Origin: Aeromicrobium duanguangcaii
Lineage (GTDB): Bacteria > Actinomycetota > Actinomycetes > Propionibacteriales > Nocardioidaceae
DNA: 64,000 nt
NCBI RefSeq assembly: GCF_024508295.1
Contig: NZ_CP101990.1
Location: 558,001-622,000 of the forward strand
Reading direction: 5' to 3'
The position numbers were made by a program, and so were the translations under genes. The notes beneath the pieces were generated by a model, which saw only the letters and a list, made by a program, of their open reading frames with translations, did no database searches and was not told where the DNA came from. Shown one piece after another: positions 36,462 through 44,372 of the stretch. Within the stretch, counting starts at the first letter, position 1. Each line of letters begins with the position of its first letter.

Positions 36462-37736
36462 ATGTCGTCAGGACAACTGCCCCCGCGGACGCGTCCCGTC
36501 AGCGTGGCCCCCGGGCGCCTGACGGTCGAAGACCATCTCGAGACCATCCTGCGCGGCGTCGGTCCGCTCGCCGCCTACGACCAGCCGGTCGTCGAGTCGC
36601 TCGGCCTGACCCTGCACGAGGACGTCCTGGCCAACGAGGACCTGCCGCGGTTCTCCGCGGCGGCCGTCGACGGGTACGCCGTCAACGCCACCGACGTCGT
36701 CGGGGCCCGCCCCGGCGAGCCGGTCGAGCTGCCGGTCGTGGCCGAGATCGTCGCCGGCCTGGGCAAGCCCTTCGCCATCAGCGCCGGATCGTGCGTGCGG
36801 ATCATGGCCGGCGCGCCGTTGCCTCGCGGCGCCGACGCCGTCGTCCCGGCCGACTCGACCGACGGCGGACGCACCAACGTCGCGATCGGCCGTGCCGTGC
36901 TGGCCGGAGCGGGCGTGCGACACGCCGCCGGCGACCTCTCCCGCGGCGCCGTCGCCCTGCCCGAGGGAGCCGTGCTGGGCCCCCGCGAGATCGGGCTGCT
37001 CGCCGCGATCGGCCGCGACCGCGTCCGTGCGCGTCCCCGTCCCCGCGTCGTGGTCATGTCGACCGGACGCGAGCTGCGCGAGCCCGGAGCCCACCTCGAG
37101 GTGGACTCGGTCTTCGACGCGAACTCCTCGATGCTCGCCGCGGCCGTCCGCGACCTCGGCGCCATCGCGTACCGCGTCGGTGTCGTCGACGACGATCCGG
37201 CCGTCTTCAAGCGGGTGCTGTCCGACCAGCTGGTGCGCGCCGACCTGGTCATCACGACCGGGGGCATCACCGGCGACGATCGCGCGCTGGTCAAGCGCAC
37301 GCTGACCGAGGTCGGCGAGGTCACCTTCGCCGAGGTCGCGATGACCCCGGGCCGCACCCACGGGTTCGGCCGCGTCTTCGAGGAGCAGACTCCCGTCATC
37401 ACGCTGCCCGGCGACCCCGTCTCGGCCTACGTCGGGTTCGAGGTCTTCGTGGTGCCCGCGATTCGGCGGATGCTCGGTCGCACGCCCTACCGCCGTCCGC
37501 AGGTACACGCGGTCCTGGCCGAGGACCTGAGGTCCGACACCGGGGTGCGCGAGTACCGGCCGGCGTTCTTCGAGGTCACGCACCGCGGCGCCAAGGTCAC
37601 GCCGCTGCCGCACACCGGCCCGCACCTGGTCGGTGCGCTGGCCAAGGCCAATGCGCTGATCGTCGTGGGTGAGGACGAGAGCGCGCTCAATCTCGGCGAC
37701 ACCGTCCGCACGCTGGTGCTGGACCGCAACTTCTGA
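36462..37736 (+). CDS. moeA: molybdopterin molybdenumtransferase MoeA
   Basis: Inserts molybdate into adenylated molybdopterin to finish molybdenum cofactor. The 424-residue protein has the four MoeA domains: N-terminal LPRFSAAAVDGYAV, VRIMAGAPLPRGADAVV, the MogA-like core with STGRELREPG, DANSSMLAAAVRDLG, TTGGITGDD and LPGDPVSAYVGFEVFV, and a C-terminal beta domain. It is followed by a GNAT gene with a one-base overlap. The UGPase-moeA-GNAT-sepX order is a conserved actinobacterial block. Confidence 0.95.
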   Translation: MSSGQLPPRTRPVSVAPGRLTVEDHLETILRGVGPLAAYDQPVVESLGLTLHEDVLANEDLPRFSAAAVDGYAVNATDVVGARPGEPVELPVVAEIVAGLGKPFAISAGSCVRIMAGAPLPRGADAVVPADSTDGGRTNVAIGRAVLAGAGVRHAAGDLSRGAVALPEGAVLGPREIGLLAAIGRDRVRARPRPRVVVMSTGRELREPGAHLEVDSVFDANSSMLAAAVRDLGAIAYRVGVVDDDPAVFKRVLSDQLVRADLVITTGGITGDDRALVKRTLTEVGEVTFAEVAMTPGRTHGFGRVFEEQTPVITLPGDPVSAYVGFEVFVVPAIRRMLGRTPYRRPQVHAVLAEDLRSDTGVREYRPAFFEVTHRGAKVTPLPHTGPHLVGALAKANALIVVGEDESALNLGDTVRTLVLDRNF

Positions 37737-38338
37737 TGGCTCGCGGCTGGCCGGCGACGCTGTCGGACGGACTCATCGGGGTTCGGCCGCTGGTGCGTCG
37801 CGACGCCTCGACGTGGGCGCGGCTGCGCACCGAGAACCTCGAGTGGCTCGGTCCGTGGGAGGCCACGCTGCCGCGCGGCGAGGGCGTCGCGCCCGAGTCG
37901 TACGGCGCCACGATCGGCGCCCTGCGCCGACGGGCCCGTGAGGGCACCGCCATGCCGTTCGCGGTCACCTGGGCCGGCCAGATGGTCGGCCAGGTCACGG
38001 TCAGCGGGATCACGCGCGGGTCCGCGTTGTGGGCCAGCATCGGCTACTGGGTGGCGCACAGCCACGCGGGCCGGGGCGTCACGCCCACCGCCGTCGCCCT
38101 CGTGTGCGACCACCTGTTCACGCAGGTCGGCCTCCATCGCATCGAGATCTCGATCCGCCCCGAGAACGCCGCGAGCCTGCGGGTCGTCGAGAAGCTCGGA
38201 TTCGACGAGTTCGGCCTGGCGCCACGCTACCTGCACATCGCGGGGGACTGGCGCGACCACCGGCTCTTCCAATTGCTGCGAGAAGACGTCCCCCACGGGG
38301 TCCTGCACCGCCTCCGTCAGGGCCGTCCCGAGCGCTGA
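37736..38338 (+). CDS. RimJ/RimL-type GNAT acetyltransferase
   Basis: A 200-residue acetyltransferase of the RimJ/RimL class, which acetylates protein N-termini or small molecules. It starts with IGVRPLVRRDASTWARLR and has IGYWVAHSHAGRGVTPTAVALV as the acetyl-CoA region, then LHRIEISIRPENAASLRVVEKLGF and YLHIAGDWRDHRLFQLL, the standard C-terminus. The ATG overlaps the moeA stop codon by one base. Homologues sit at this place in other actinobacteria; the target is unknown. Confidence 0.88.
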   Translation: MARGWPATLSDGLIGVRPLVRRDASTWARLRTENLEWLGPWEATLPRGEGVAPESYGATIGALRRRAREGTAMPFAVTWAGQMVGQVTVSGITRGSALWASIGYWVAHSHAGRGVTPTAVALVCDHLFTQVGLHRIEISIRPENAASLRVVEKLGFDEFGLAPRYLHIAGDWRDHRLFQLLREDVPHGVLHRLRQGRPER

Positions 38339-38408
38339 GTGACGAACGCCCGACGAACTCCGTTGCGACACGCCACCGTCACTCCCACGGATCACGTCCG
38401 TCACGACC

Positions 38409-38414
38409 TACGGT
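38409..38414 (+). promoter_or_regulatory. -10 of leaderless sepX
   Basis: TACGGT seven bases before the GTG at 38422. Confidence 0.45.
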
Positions 38415-38421
38415 TTCAAGC

Positions 38422-39405
38422 GTGGAGGGTTCCAGCGGACTGATCGTCGCATTCGTCGTCGCACTGTGGGCGGCGTACTTCGTCCCGCTCGTCCTGCGTC
38501 GCTACGACGAGGCGGGCAAGAACTCGTCCCTGGACCAGGACGGACCGACCCGACGCGTGGTCGAGCCGCGCCGGGCCACCGTCGCCGACGAGGAGCGCCC
38601 CGTCGTGCTGAAGCGCCCGGCGCCGGCCGCACCGGCCCCCGTCACGAAGAAGACTTCCCCTCGTGTCGACCGGACTTCTCCGGCGGTCGACACGCAGCGT
38701 CCGCGCGTCACGCGCGAAGCCGCTCGCATCGCCGCCCGCCGACGCCGCAACGTGCTGCTGACGCTGGTCGCCGTGCTGGCGGTCCTCTCCGGTCTCGCGA
38801 TCGCCCGCGTCACCGTGGTCTGGACGCCGGCCATCGGCGTCGGGCTGATCGTCGCCTGGCTCGTGCTGTGCCGCGTCATGGTCCGTCAGGAGCGTGGCAT
38901 CGGTCGCCAGCGCACCAGTGGCTCGTCGGCCGGCCTGGGCGCCGCCGCCGGTCGCCTGCGCGCCGTCCCGGCCGCCGTCGGCCGTGTGTTCAGCTGGGCC
39001 TCGGGCCGCGTCACGGACGGCAGCTCGAAGAGTGCCGTGGGTGGCACCGCCGCCGACGAGGAGATGACCGTGGTCGTCTCCGACCAGGTCGAGGACTACG
39101 ACCCGAACCGCCGCAACGTCATGGAGATGGACGCGCCGCTGGGCGCCGACGCGCTGGACGAGCAGCTGCAGATCGCGGTCCCGAGCGTCTCGGCCACCAC
39201 CGGCGAGCCGGTGTGGGACCCGCTGCCGATCACCGTCCCGACGTACGTCAGCAAGCCGCGCGCCGGCCGCACCGTGCGCACGATCGAGTTCGGTCAGCCC
39301 GGCGCCTGGACCTCCGGCCACGTCGAGGGTGAGCAGACCGAGTTGCCCGGCATCCCAGGCGACGAGGGCGACACCGGCACCGAGCAGCGCGCCGTCGGTC
39401 ACTGA
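38422..39405 (+). CDS. sepX: divisome membrane protein SepX/GlpR
   Basis: Actinobacterial cell-division protein of 327 residues, known from Streptomyces SepX and mycobacterial GlpR. One membrane segment opens the protein (about 5-24, LIVAFVVALWAAYFVPLVL). A basic, proline-rich cytoplasmic stretch follows, then RIAARRRRNVL and two further membrane helices (about 108-150), and a long acidic soluble tail. It has little sequence conservation; the call rests on this topology, the opening SGLIVAFVVALWAAYFVPL segment and the moeA-GNAT context. The GTG is seven bases after TACGGT. Confidence 0.8.
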   Translation: MEGSSGLIVAFVVALWAAYFVPLVLRRYDEAGKNSSLDQDGPTRRVVEPRRATVADEERPVVLKRPAPAAPAPVTKKTSPRVDRTSPAVDTQRPRVTREAARIAARRRRNVLLTLVAVLAVLSGLAIARVTVVWTPAIGVGLIVAWLVLCRVMVRQERGIGRQRTSGSSAGLGAAAGRLRAVPAAVGRVFSWASGRVTDGSSKSAVGGTAADEEMTVVVSDQVEDYDPNRRNVMEMDAPLGADALDEQLQIAVPSVSATTGEPVWDPLPITVPTYVSKPRAGRTVRTIEFGQPGAWTSGHVEGEQTELPGIPGDEGDTGTEQRAVGH

Positions 39406-39426
39406 CCGACGCCACGCCGACCGACC

Positions 39427-39454
39427 CGCCGATGTGATCGGCGAAACGGTTTTG
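39427..39454 (+). terminator. probable terminator after sepX
   Basis: CGCCGAT (39427-39433) pairs with ATCGGCG (39437-39443) around a three-base loop, and TTTT follows at 39450-39453. It overlaps the upstream part of the tRNA-Ala promoter. Confidence 0.6.
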
Positions 39455-39455
39455 C

Positions 39456-39461
39456 TAGGCT
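39456..39461 (+). promoter_or_regulatory. -10 of tRNA-Ala
   Basis: TAGGCT 13 bases before the mature tRNA 5' end, with TGTGAT 17 bases upstream as a weak -35. Confidence 0.55.
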
Positions 39462-39474
39462 GGACCACGGCCTT

Positions 39475-39547
39475 GGGGCATTGGCGCAGTTGGTAGCGCG
39501 CTTCGTTCGCATCGAAGAGGTCAGGAGTTCGAATCTCCTATGCTCCA
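39475..39547 (+). tRNA. tRNA-Ala (anticodon CGC)
   Basis: A 73-base cloverleaf. The acceptor arms GGGGCAT and ATGCTCC include the G3-U70 wobble pair that marks alanine tRNAs. The anticodon stem is CTTCG/CGAAG with loop TTCGCAT, giving anticodon CGC, and the T arm is AGGAG/CTCCT around TTCGAAT. The 3' CCA is not encoded (ACCC follows). Confidence 0.95.
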
Positions 39548-39552
39548 CCCGA

Positions 39553-39595
39553 GACGGCGCCTCCGGATTCTTCCGGGGGCGCCGTCGTCGTTTCC
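39553..39595 (+). terminator. terminator after tRNA-Ala
   Basis: GACGGCGCC-T-CCGG (39553-39566) pairs with CCGG-G-GGCGCCGTC (39573-39586) around ATTCTT, the unmatched T and G forming a wobble pair; GTCGTTTCC follows. Confidence 0.85.
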
Positions 39596-39618
39596 CCGGA
39601 CCCCATTTTTGTACCGCG

Positions 39619-39655
39619 CTATGTAGTCTTTTTATTTCGACCTATGTAGTTCTTT
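39619..39655 (+). promoter_or_regulatory. direct repeats in AT-rich promoter region
   Basis: CTATGTAGT followed by a T-rich run occurs at 39619 and again at 39642, 23 bases apart, in a 60-base stretch of only about 40% G+C. This is the upstream region of the secreted protein at 39715; TTGTAC (39609-39614) could be its -35. The spacing of about two helical turns suggests tandem binding of an activator. Confidence 0.4.
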
Positions 39656-39714
39656 CGGATGGGCTTCGACAAACAGAGTCACCAGGGGTCACGTCAGTCC
39701 CTAGGATCACGCGC

Positions 39715-40860
39715 ATGATCCCCCTGAAGAACTCCAGCCGGATGCTGTCCGGCCTCCTCGCGGGGGCGCTCGTCACGAGCGCTCTCGCCTTCTCCGCGCC
39801 GGCGGCTCATGCGGTCCCCGCGAAGCCCGGCGCGAAGGTGCTCATCCTCAACGACCCCGAGTTCGTCGACACCACCGACGACGCGGAGAGCGTCGCCGAG
39901 GGTAACTACGAAGGGCCCAACATGATCGCGGTCCTCACGTCCTACGGCCACGCCGTGACGTCGTTCCGCGGCACCGACGGCGCGGCCCTGGCCGCCGCGC
40001 TGAAGGGCAAGGACACGTTCGTCATCCCCGAGCTGGAGAACGGCTACTGGGCGCAGGAGCTGAGCGACTCCGCCCGCGCCGCCCTCGTGAACTGGGCCCG
40101 GGCCGGCGGCACCCTCGTGGTGGCGGCCGACACCGATCAGACGCTGAACGACCTGTTCGGCTTCAGGATGGAGTGGCGCGAGTCCGGCGCCTCGACGAAC
40201 ACGGCTCCTGTGGGCAGCTCCTTCCGGGCCGGGCCGGCCCGTCTGCCGGACAACGACATGACCATCACCCACCCCGTGGCGTCGCTGCCGGCCGGCGCTG
40301 TCGTCCAGTACGCGACCGCGACCGGCGAGGACGGCCGTGACGCCTCGGTCTTCACCGTGCCCGCGGGCAAGGGCACGGTCGTGTCCTTGGGCTGGGACTG
40401 GTGGGGCGCCGCCCCGGTCGTCACGGGCGACGACGCCCAGGACGGTGGCTGGAACGAGGTCCTGGACATCTCCGTGCGCACGGGCCTGAAGAAGGCCGCT
40501 GCGCCGGTCGTCAAGGCGCCGAGCAATGTGTTCCGCCTTCCCGCGAAGGGCAAGGCCAACGTCAAGAACGGCTCGTTGACGCTGAAGCTGTCGCTGCCCG
40601 GCGCCGGCAAGATCCAGGTCGCCTCGGCTCGCAAGGGCGTCCTGAAGTCCGGCGCGAAGGCCGTCGGCCCGAGCGGCAAGAGCTCGGTCCAGCTCAAGCC
40701 CTCGAAGAAGACGCTCAAGAAGCTCCGCGCGCAGCTCAAGAAGAAGAAGGTCGCCTCGACCAAGGTCAAGGTGAAGGTCACCTACACGCCGAAGGGCGGC
40801 AAGGCGCGCACGGTCACGAAGACCTACGTGCTGAAGCTGAAGAAGAAGTCCCGCAAGTAG
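39715..40860 (+). CDS. secreted protein with lysine-rich C-terminal domain
   Basis: A 381-residue exported protein of unknown function. A signal peptide covers residues 1-33 (cleavage after AHA). The domain to about residue 255 starts KVLILNDPEF and alternates strands and helices (TFVIPELENGYW; RAGGTLVVAAD; GKGTVVSLGWDWWG), like ThuA or class I amidotransferase folds, but no catalytic Cys is seen. The last 110 residues form a beta-rich, very basic module (SLTLKLSLPGAGKIQVA, KKTLKKLRAQLKKKK, VKVTYTPKGGKARTVTKTY) that recurs in surface proteins of related actinobacteria. The ATG is the codon giving the signal peptide. Confidence 0.7.
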   Translation: MIPLKNSSRMLSGLLAGALVTSALAFSAPAAHAVPAKPGAKVLILNDPEFVDTTDDAESVAEGNYEGPNMIAVLTSYGHAVTSFRGTDGAALAAALKGKDTFVIPELENGYWAQELSDSARAALVNWARAGGTLVVAADTDQTLNDLFGFRMEWRESGASTNTAPVGSSFRAGPARLPDNDMTITHPVASLPAGAVVQYATATGEDGRDASVFTVPAGKGTVVSLGWDWWGAAPVVTGDDAQDGGWNEVLDISVRTGLKKAAAPVVKAPSNVFRLPAKGKANVKNGSLTLKLSLPGAGKIQVASARKGVLKSGAKAVGPSGKSSVQLKPSKKTLKKLRAQLKKKKVASTKVKVKVTYTPKGGKARTVTKTYVLKLKKKSRK

Positions 40861-40866
40861 GTCACC

Positions 40867-40909
40867 GCTGCGGCGGGTCGCGGGCGATCAGCCTGCGGCC
40901 CGCCGCAGC
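40867..40909 (+). terminator. probable terminator after secreted protein gene
   Basis: GCTGCGGCGGG (40867-40877) pairs perfectly with CCCGCCGCAGC (40899-40909). The 21-base loop is longer than usual, and GTCGTCTCC follows. Confidence 0.55.
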
Positions 40910-40925
40910 GTCGTCTCCTGCCGCG

Positions 40926-40931
40926 TAGGCT
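40926..40931 (+). promoter_or_regulatory. -10 of leaderless crcB operon
   Basis: TAGGCT six bases before the GTG at 40938; this leaves no room for a fluoride riboswitch in the message. Confidence 0.55.
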
Positions 40932-40937
40932 CGGGCC

Positions 40938-41390
40938 GTGCGCGGTCCCGACATCCCCTCCCCGCCTGTGTCGGCACTGGGGCCTGTGCTCCTCGTCCTG
41001 ACCGGCGGCGCGGTGGGCACGCTCGTGCGGGCCGTGCTCGAGGACACGTTCGCGGCAGGCCCGGGGGAGTGGCCCTGGACCACCTTCGCCATCAACGTGT
41101 CCGGATCGTTCCTGCTGGGCGCGCTCGTGTCGGCGCTCGCGGCACGCGGTGACGACAGCGGTGGGCGTCGCCGAGTGCGGCTTGCCGGGGGCACCGGCGT
41201 CCTCGGCGGCTTCACGACGTACAGCACGTTCATCGTCGAGGTCGACGAGCTGCTGCGCGACGGCGCGCTCGGTCTGGGCACCGCCTACGCGCTGGGCAGC
41301 GTCGTCACCGGTGTCCTGGCGGCGGGGCTGGGTGTGCTGCTCGGGGGCGCGCGGACGACGTCGGTCGATCCGGACGAGGCCGGCCGATGA
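40938..41390 (+). CDS. crcB1: fluoride channel subunit CrcB/FluC (first copy)
   Basis: Membrane protein of 150 residues with four helices that forms one half of a fluoride export channel. The family motifs GGAVGTLVRAVLED, TFAINVSGSFLLGAL and GGFTTYSTFIVEV are present; the Asn, the Gly-Ser pair and the T-T-Y/F-S segment line the fluoride pathway in known Fluc structures. It overlaps the second crcB gene by four bases. Two-gene Fluc systems form heterodimers in which the two chains insert in opposite directions. Confidence 0.93.
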   Translation: MRGPDIPSPPVSALGPVLLVLTGGAVGTLVRAVLEDTFAAGPGEWPWTTFAINVSGSFLLGALVSALAARGDDSGGRRRVRLAGGTGVLGGFTTYSTFIVEVDELLRDGALGLGTAYALGSVVTGVLAAGLGVLLGGARTTSVDPDEAGR

Positions 41391-41758
41391 TCGGCCTCGT
41401 GGTGCTGGCCGGAGGGCTTGGCGCGGCGCTGCGGTTCGTCGTGGATGCATGGGTGACGCGTGTGGTCCGTTCGCGGGTGCCCCTCGGAACCCTCCTCGTC
41501 AATGTCACCGGCTCGTTCCTGCTCGGACTCGTCGTGGCGCTCAGTGGCGACCATGGCGTCGGCGCGGACCTCCGCTCGGTGGTCGGGACGGGTCTGCTGG
41601 GCGGGTACACGACCTTCTCGGCAGCGAGCGTCGAAGCAGTGAGCCTGGCCCGGCAGCGCGGCTCCCGTGCCCTCGTGACGGCGACTGTGCACGCGGCCGC
41701 GATGCTCGTCTGCAGCCTCCTCGCGGCCGGGCTCGGCCTCTGGTTCGGGGGACGCTGA
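41387..41758 (+). CDS. crcB2: fluoride channel subunit CrcB/FluC (second copy)
   Basis: Second channel subunit, 123 residues with four membrane helices: GGLGAALRFVVDAWV, TLLVNVTGSFLLGLV, GGYTTFSAASVEAV and a last hydrophobic helix. The N-terminal loop carries arginines (VTRVVRSRV), and the charge distribution differs from crcB1, in line with an antiparallel heterodimer. The ATG overlaps the crcB1 stop. The gene ends 12 bases before the convergent YhgE/Pip gene. Confidence 0.93.
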   Translation: MIGLVVLAGGLGAALRFVVDAWVTRVVRSRVPLGTLLVNVTGSFLLGLVVALSGDHGVGADLRSVVGTGLLGGYTTFSAASVEAVSLARQRGSRALVTATVHAAAMLVCSLLAAGLGLWFGGR

Positions 41759-41770
41759 CACCAGGGCGAT

Positions 41771-43666
41771 CTACAGGGCGATCTCCGGCTTGATCTGCGA
41801 CACCTTCCAGATCCTTCGTCGATAGGCCGCGAGGGCCGTCAGGGCCACCGATCCCACCACGTACGCCGCGAGCACCGCGATGTCGCGCGGCAGGCTGTCG
41901 AGCGCCGCGTCGTACATCAGGTGACGGATGCCGTCGATGGCGTACGACATCGGCAGGACGTGGTGGGCGGCCTGGAGCGCACCGGGCAAGGTCTGCCACG
42001 GGAACGTGCCACCGGCGCTGGCCAATTGCAGGACCAGCAGGACCAGCCCGAGGAACTGACCGACCGGCCCCAGCCACGCGTTGAGGCAGTGCACGATGGC
42101 CACGAAGGCCGCGGCCACCAGCATGAGGAACAGCGCGACCTGCGCGGCACGGAGCACGTCGATGCCCACCACCGCCACCACGACGCCGAGCATGACGAGC
42201 ACCTGCACGGCCGCGAGGAGCGCGGGGGTGAGCCAGCCTCCCAGCGCGGTGCGCAACGGGGACTGCCGCGCCGCGATCGCGCGGTTCGACAGCGGCCGCA
42301 CCAGCAGGAACATGACGTAGCTGCCGACCCAGGTGCCGATGCACAGGAAGAACGGCGCCAGTCCGGCGCCGTAGCTGTCGGCGGACGCCTGGGCGACGTC
42401 CCGGGTCTGGATCGGCGAGGCGATGGCCTCTGCGGCCTCGTCGCGGCGCTCACGGCCGAGGTCCGGGACCGAGTTGATGCCGTCCTCCAGCCCGGTCGCC
42501 AGGCGCTGGGACCCCGCGCGGGCGGTGCCCAGCCCGGTGGTCAGCTCGTCCGCGCCCGATGCCAGCTTCCTCGCCCCGTCCTCGGCCTCGACCTGTCCGC
42601 TGACGAGACGACTGTTGCCGGCCTCGGCGGTGACGAGGCCGTTGCGCAGCGTGGCGGTCCCGTTCGCGACCTTCTCGGCGCCGGCGGCCAGCTCGTCGAT
42701 CTGGGCGTCCGTGGCCTGGACCTTGTCGTTGAGCTGGTTCAGCGGTGCTCCGAGCTGGTCGACCTGCGCCAGGATCCGGCGCTGCTGGGCCGGGGTGAGT
42801 CCGACGTCGTCGAGGAGCTCGGCGATGTCGGCCCGCGCCTGCGGGAGCGCCTCATTGGCCGTCTTGGAGGCGGCCGCGATGTCGTCGGCCACCGTCGCGA
42901 TCTTCTCGTTGCCGGCCGCCACCTGGCGCGCGCCGCTCTCGAGCTCGGCCGTGCCCGAGGCGGCACTGCTGATGCCCCGGCCGAGCGTGCGCTGGCCCTC
43001 GAGCAGGGTCGCCTGCCCGTCGGCCAGCTTCGTGGCGCCGGTGGCGAGCCGCTCGCTGCCCTTCTCCGCCTCGGCGATGCCCTGGGTCAGCTTCTCGGCG
43101 CCGGCTCCGGCCTCCTGCAGCTTGTCGTGCAGGGTCGAGAAGCCCAGCAGGAACGCGGCAGCGGCCTTCTCGCCGACGTTCTGGTCGATCGATGCGCTGA
43201 CCCTCGACAGGACCTGGTCGGCGATCGTGGCCGAGAGGTAGTTGTTCGCCTCGTTCGTGGTCAGGATCAGCGTCCCCTTCTTGGGGTCGAAGTCCGCCGT
43301 CGAGGCGAGCGCCTCGGAGAACCCCCGGGGGATCGTCAGGGCGAACAGGTACTCGCCGTTCTCGACACCACGGTCCGCGTCGGCGGCGGACACCTCGCGC
43401 CAGTCGAACGAGCCGTCCTTCACCAGGTCGCGAGCCACCTCGCGGCCGGCGTCGATGCGCCCGCTCTGCTTGCTCTCGGCGGGCCGGTCCTCGACGACCA
43501 GCGCGGCCTCGACGGTGGTGAGCCGGCCGTACGGGTCGTGATTGGCCCACAGGTAGAGCGAGGCGTAGAGGGTCGGGATCAGGATCACCGCCGCGATGGC
43601 CAGCCGGGGGAGCAGTCCGGCACTGAGTCTCAGGAGCTCGGTGAGGGCGAGCCGCAGCGATGTCAT
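41771..43666 (-). CDS. YhgE/Pip-type ABC-2 membrane protein
   Basis: A 631-residue membrane protein of the YhgE/Pip family. One membrane helix near the N-terminus (about 18-38) is followed by an external region of about 400 residues rich in helical repeats of the type GATKLADGQATLLEGQRTL and SGTAELESGARQVAAGN. Five or six membrane helices close the protein (from about 430). This is the layout of phage-infection protein and ESX-linked YhgE proteins, related to ABC-2 permeases. The ATG has GGAGGTCC upstream and overlaps the stop of the ABC-like gene, so the two are translationally coupled. Confidence 0.88.
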   Translation of the reverse strand: MTSLRLALTELLRLSAGLLPRLAIAAVILIPTLYASLYLWANHDPYGRLTTVEAALVVEDRPAESKQSGRIDAGREVARDLVKDGSFDWREVSAADADRGVENGEYLFALTIPRGFSEALASTADFDPKKGTLILTTNEANNYLSATIADQVLSRVSASIDQNVGEKAAAAFLLGFSTLHDKLQEAGAGAEKLTQGIAEAEKGSERLATGATKLADGQATLLEGQRTLGRGISSAASGTAELESGARQVAAGNEKIATVADDIAAASKTANEALPQARADIAELLDDVGLTPAQQRRILAQVDQLGAPLNQLNDKVQATDAQIDELAAGAEKVANGTATLRNGLVTAEAGNSRLVSGQVEAEDGARKLASGADELTTGLGTARAGSQRLATGLEDGINSVPDLGRERRDEAAEAIASPIQTRDVAQASADSYGAGLAPFFLCIGTWVGSYVMFLLVRPLSNRAIAARQSPLRTALGGWLTPALLAAVQVLVMLGVVVAVVGIDVLRAAQVALFLMLVAAAFVAIVHCLNAWLGPVGQFLGLVLLVLQLASAGGTFPWQTLPGALQAAHHVLPMSYAIDGIRHLMYDAALDSLPRDIAVLAAYVVGSVALTALAAYRRRIWKVSQIKPEIAL

Positions 43667-44280
43667 CAGGACCTCCCGAGGGTGGCGTGCGAGTGGTCGA
43701 CACCCTGCAGGGTGGTCGTGGTCAGTTGCAGGCACACGGCGTAGCCGGAGTCGGCCAGCTCGCGGGCCACCCCGAGGGCCTCGTCGGCCTGGACGCCGTA
43801 ACGGTCGGGACAACACAGGACGAGGGCACGGACGCCGGGGCGCTGGGCGGCGAGATACGCGAGCAGCTGGAACCGCAACGCGGCCGGCACGTCCTCGACG
43901 CGCGTGCGACGCCAGTCATCGGCGCCGTACTGGCTCAGCGTCTCCCGCACGTGCCTCGGCCGGGCGGGCAGGCGCGCCATCGCCAGCTCCTCGCCGATCG
44001 CGGTCGACAGCGACACGACCTCGTCGGGCTCGGAGACCGCCGGCACGTCGACGACGGCCACCTCGCGGCGCAGCCGTTGCCCGTCCGCCTCGCCGTCGAC
44101 CAGGACCTGCCCCGAGGACGGGACCATCCGGCCGGCCACGACGAGGCTGAAGGCCGTGTGGCCCGTCCCCGGCGGCCCGTCGATGATCGTGACGGCTCCG
44201 GACTCGATCGTCGCTGAGGTGGGGCGCAGCAGGGGCGAGTGAGGGCCGTCCACCGCGACAGCCAGGGATTCGATGCGCAT
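43666..44280 (-). CDS. degenerate ABC-type ATP-binding protein
   Basis: A 204-residue protein with the fold order of an ABC ATPase but broken active-site motifs. The Walker A position reads GPPGTGHT (35-42) with His41 where the lysine should be. The signature region reads VPAALR (131-136) instead of LSGGQ, and the Walker B strand LVLCCPD (153-159) lacks the catalytic glutamate. The SGQVLVDG turn after strand 3 supports the family call. It precedes the YhgE/Pip gene with an ATGA overlap, where a working ABC subunit would normally be. It may have a structural role or use nucleotide binding only. Confidence 0.75.
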   Translation of the reverse strand: MRIESLAVAVDGPHSPLLRPTSATIESGAVTIIDGPPGTGHTAFSLVVAGRMVPSSGQVLVDGEADGQRLRREVAVVDVPAVSEPDEVVSLSTAIGEELAMARLPARPRHVRETLSQYGADDWRRTRVEDVPAALRFQLLAYLAAQRPGVRALVLCCPDRYGVQADEALGVARELADSGYAVCLQLTTTTLQGVDHSHATLGRS

Positions 44281-44372
44281 GGGACCTCGCTACGGCAGTC
44301 GGTTCCCTCCACTGTGGCCCAGCGTGGCGGGAACCGAAACCGGAGAGCGACGCCCGCCGGACCCCGGCCGGG

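Noticed and set aside
39475-39715. tRNA-Ala as an integration site
   Set aside because: No integrase and no repeat of the tRNA 3' end downstream; only a terminator and an AT-rich promoter region follow.
40910-40937. Fluoride riboswitch before crcB1
   Set aside because: Expected for fluoride exporters, but the promoter -10 lies six bases from the start codon and no aptamer fits in the short gap.
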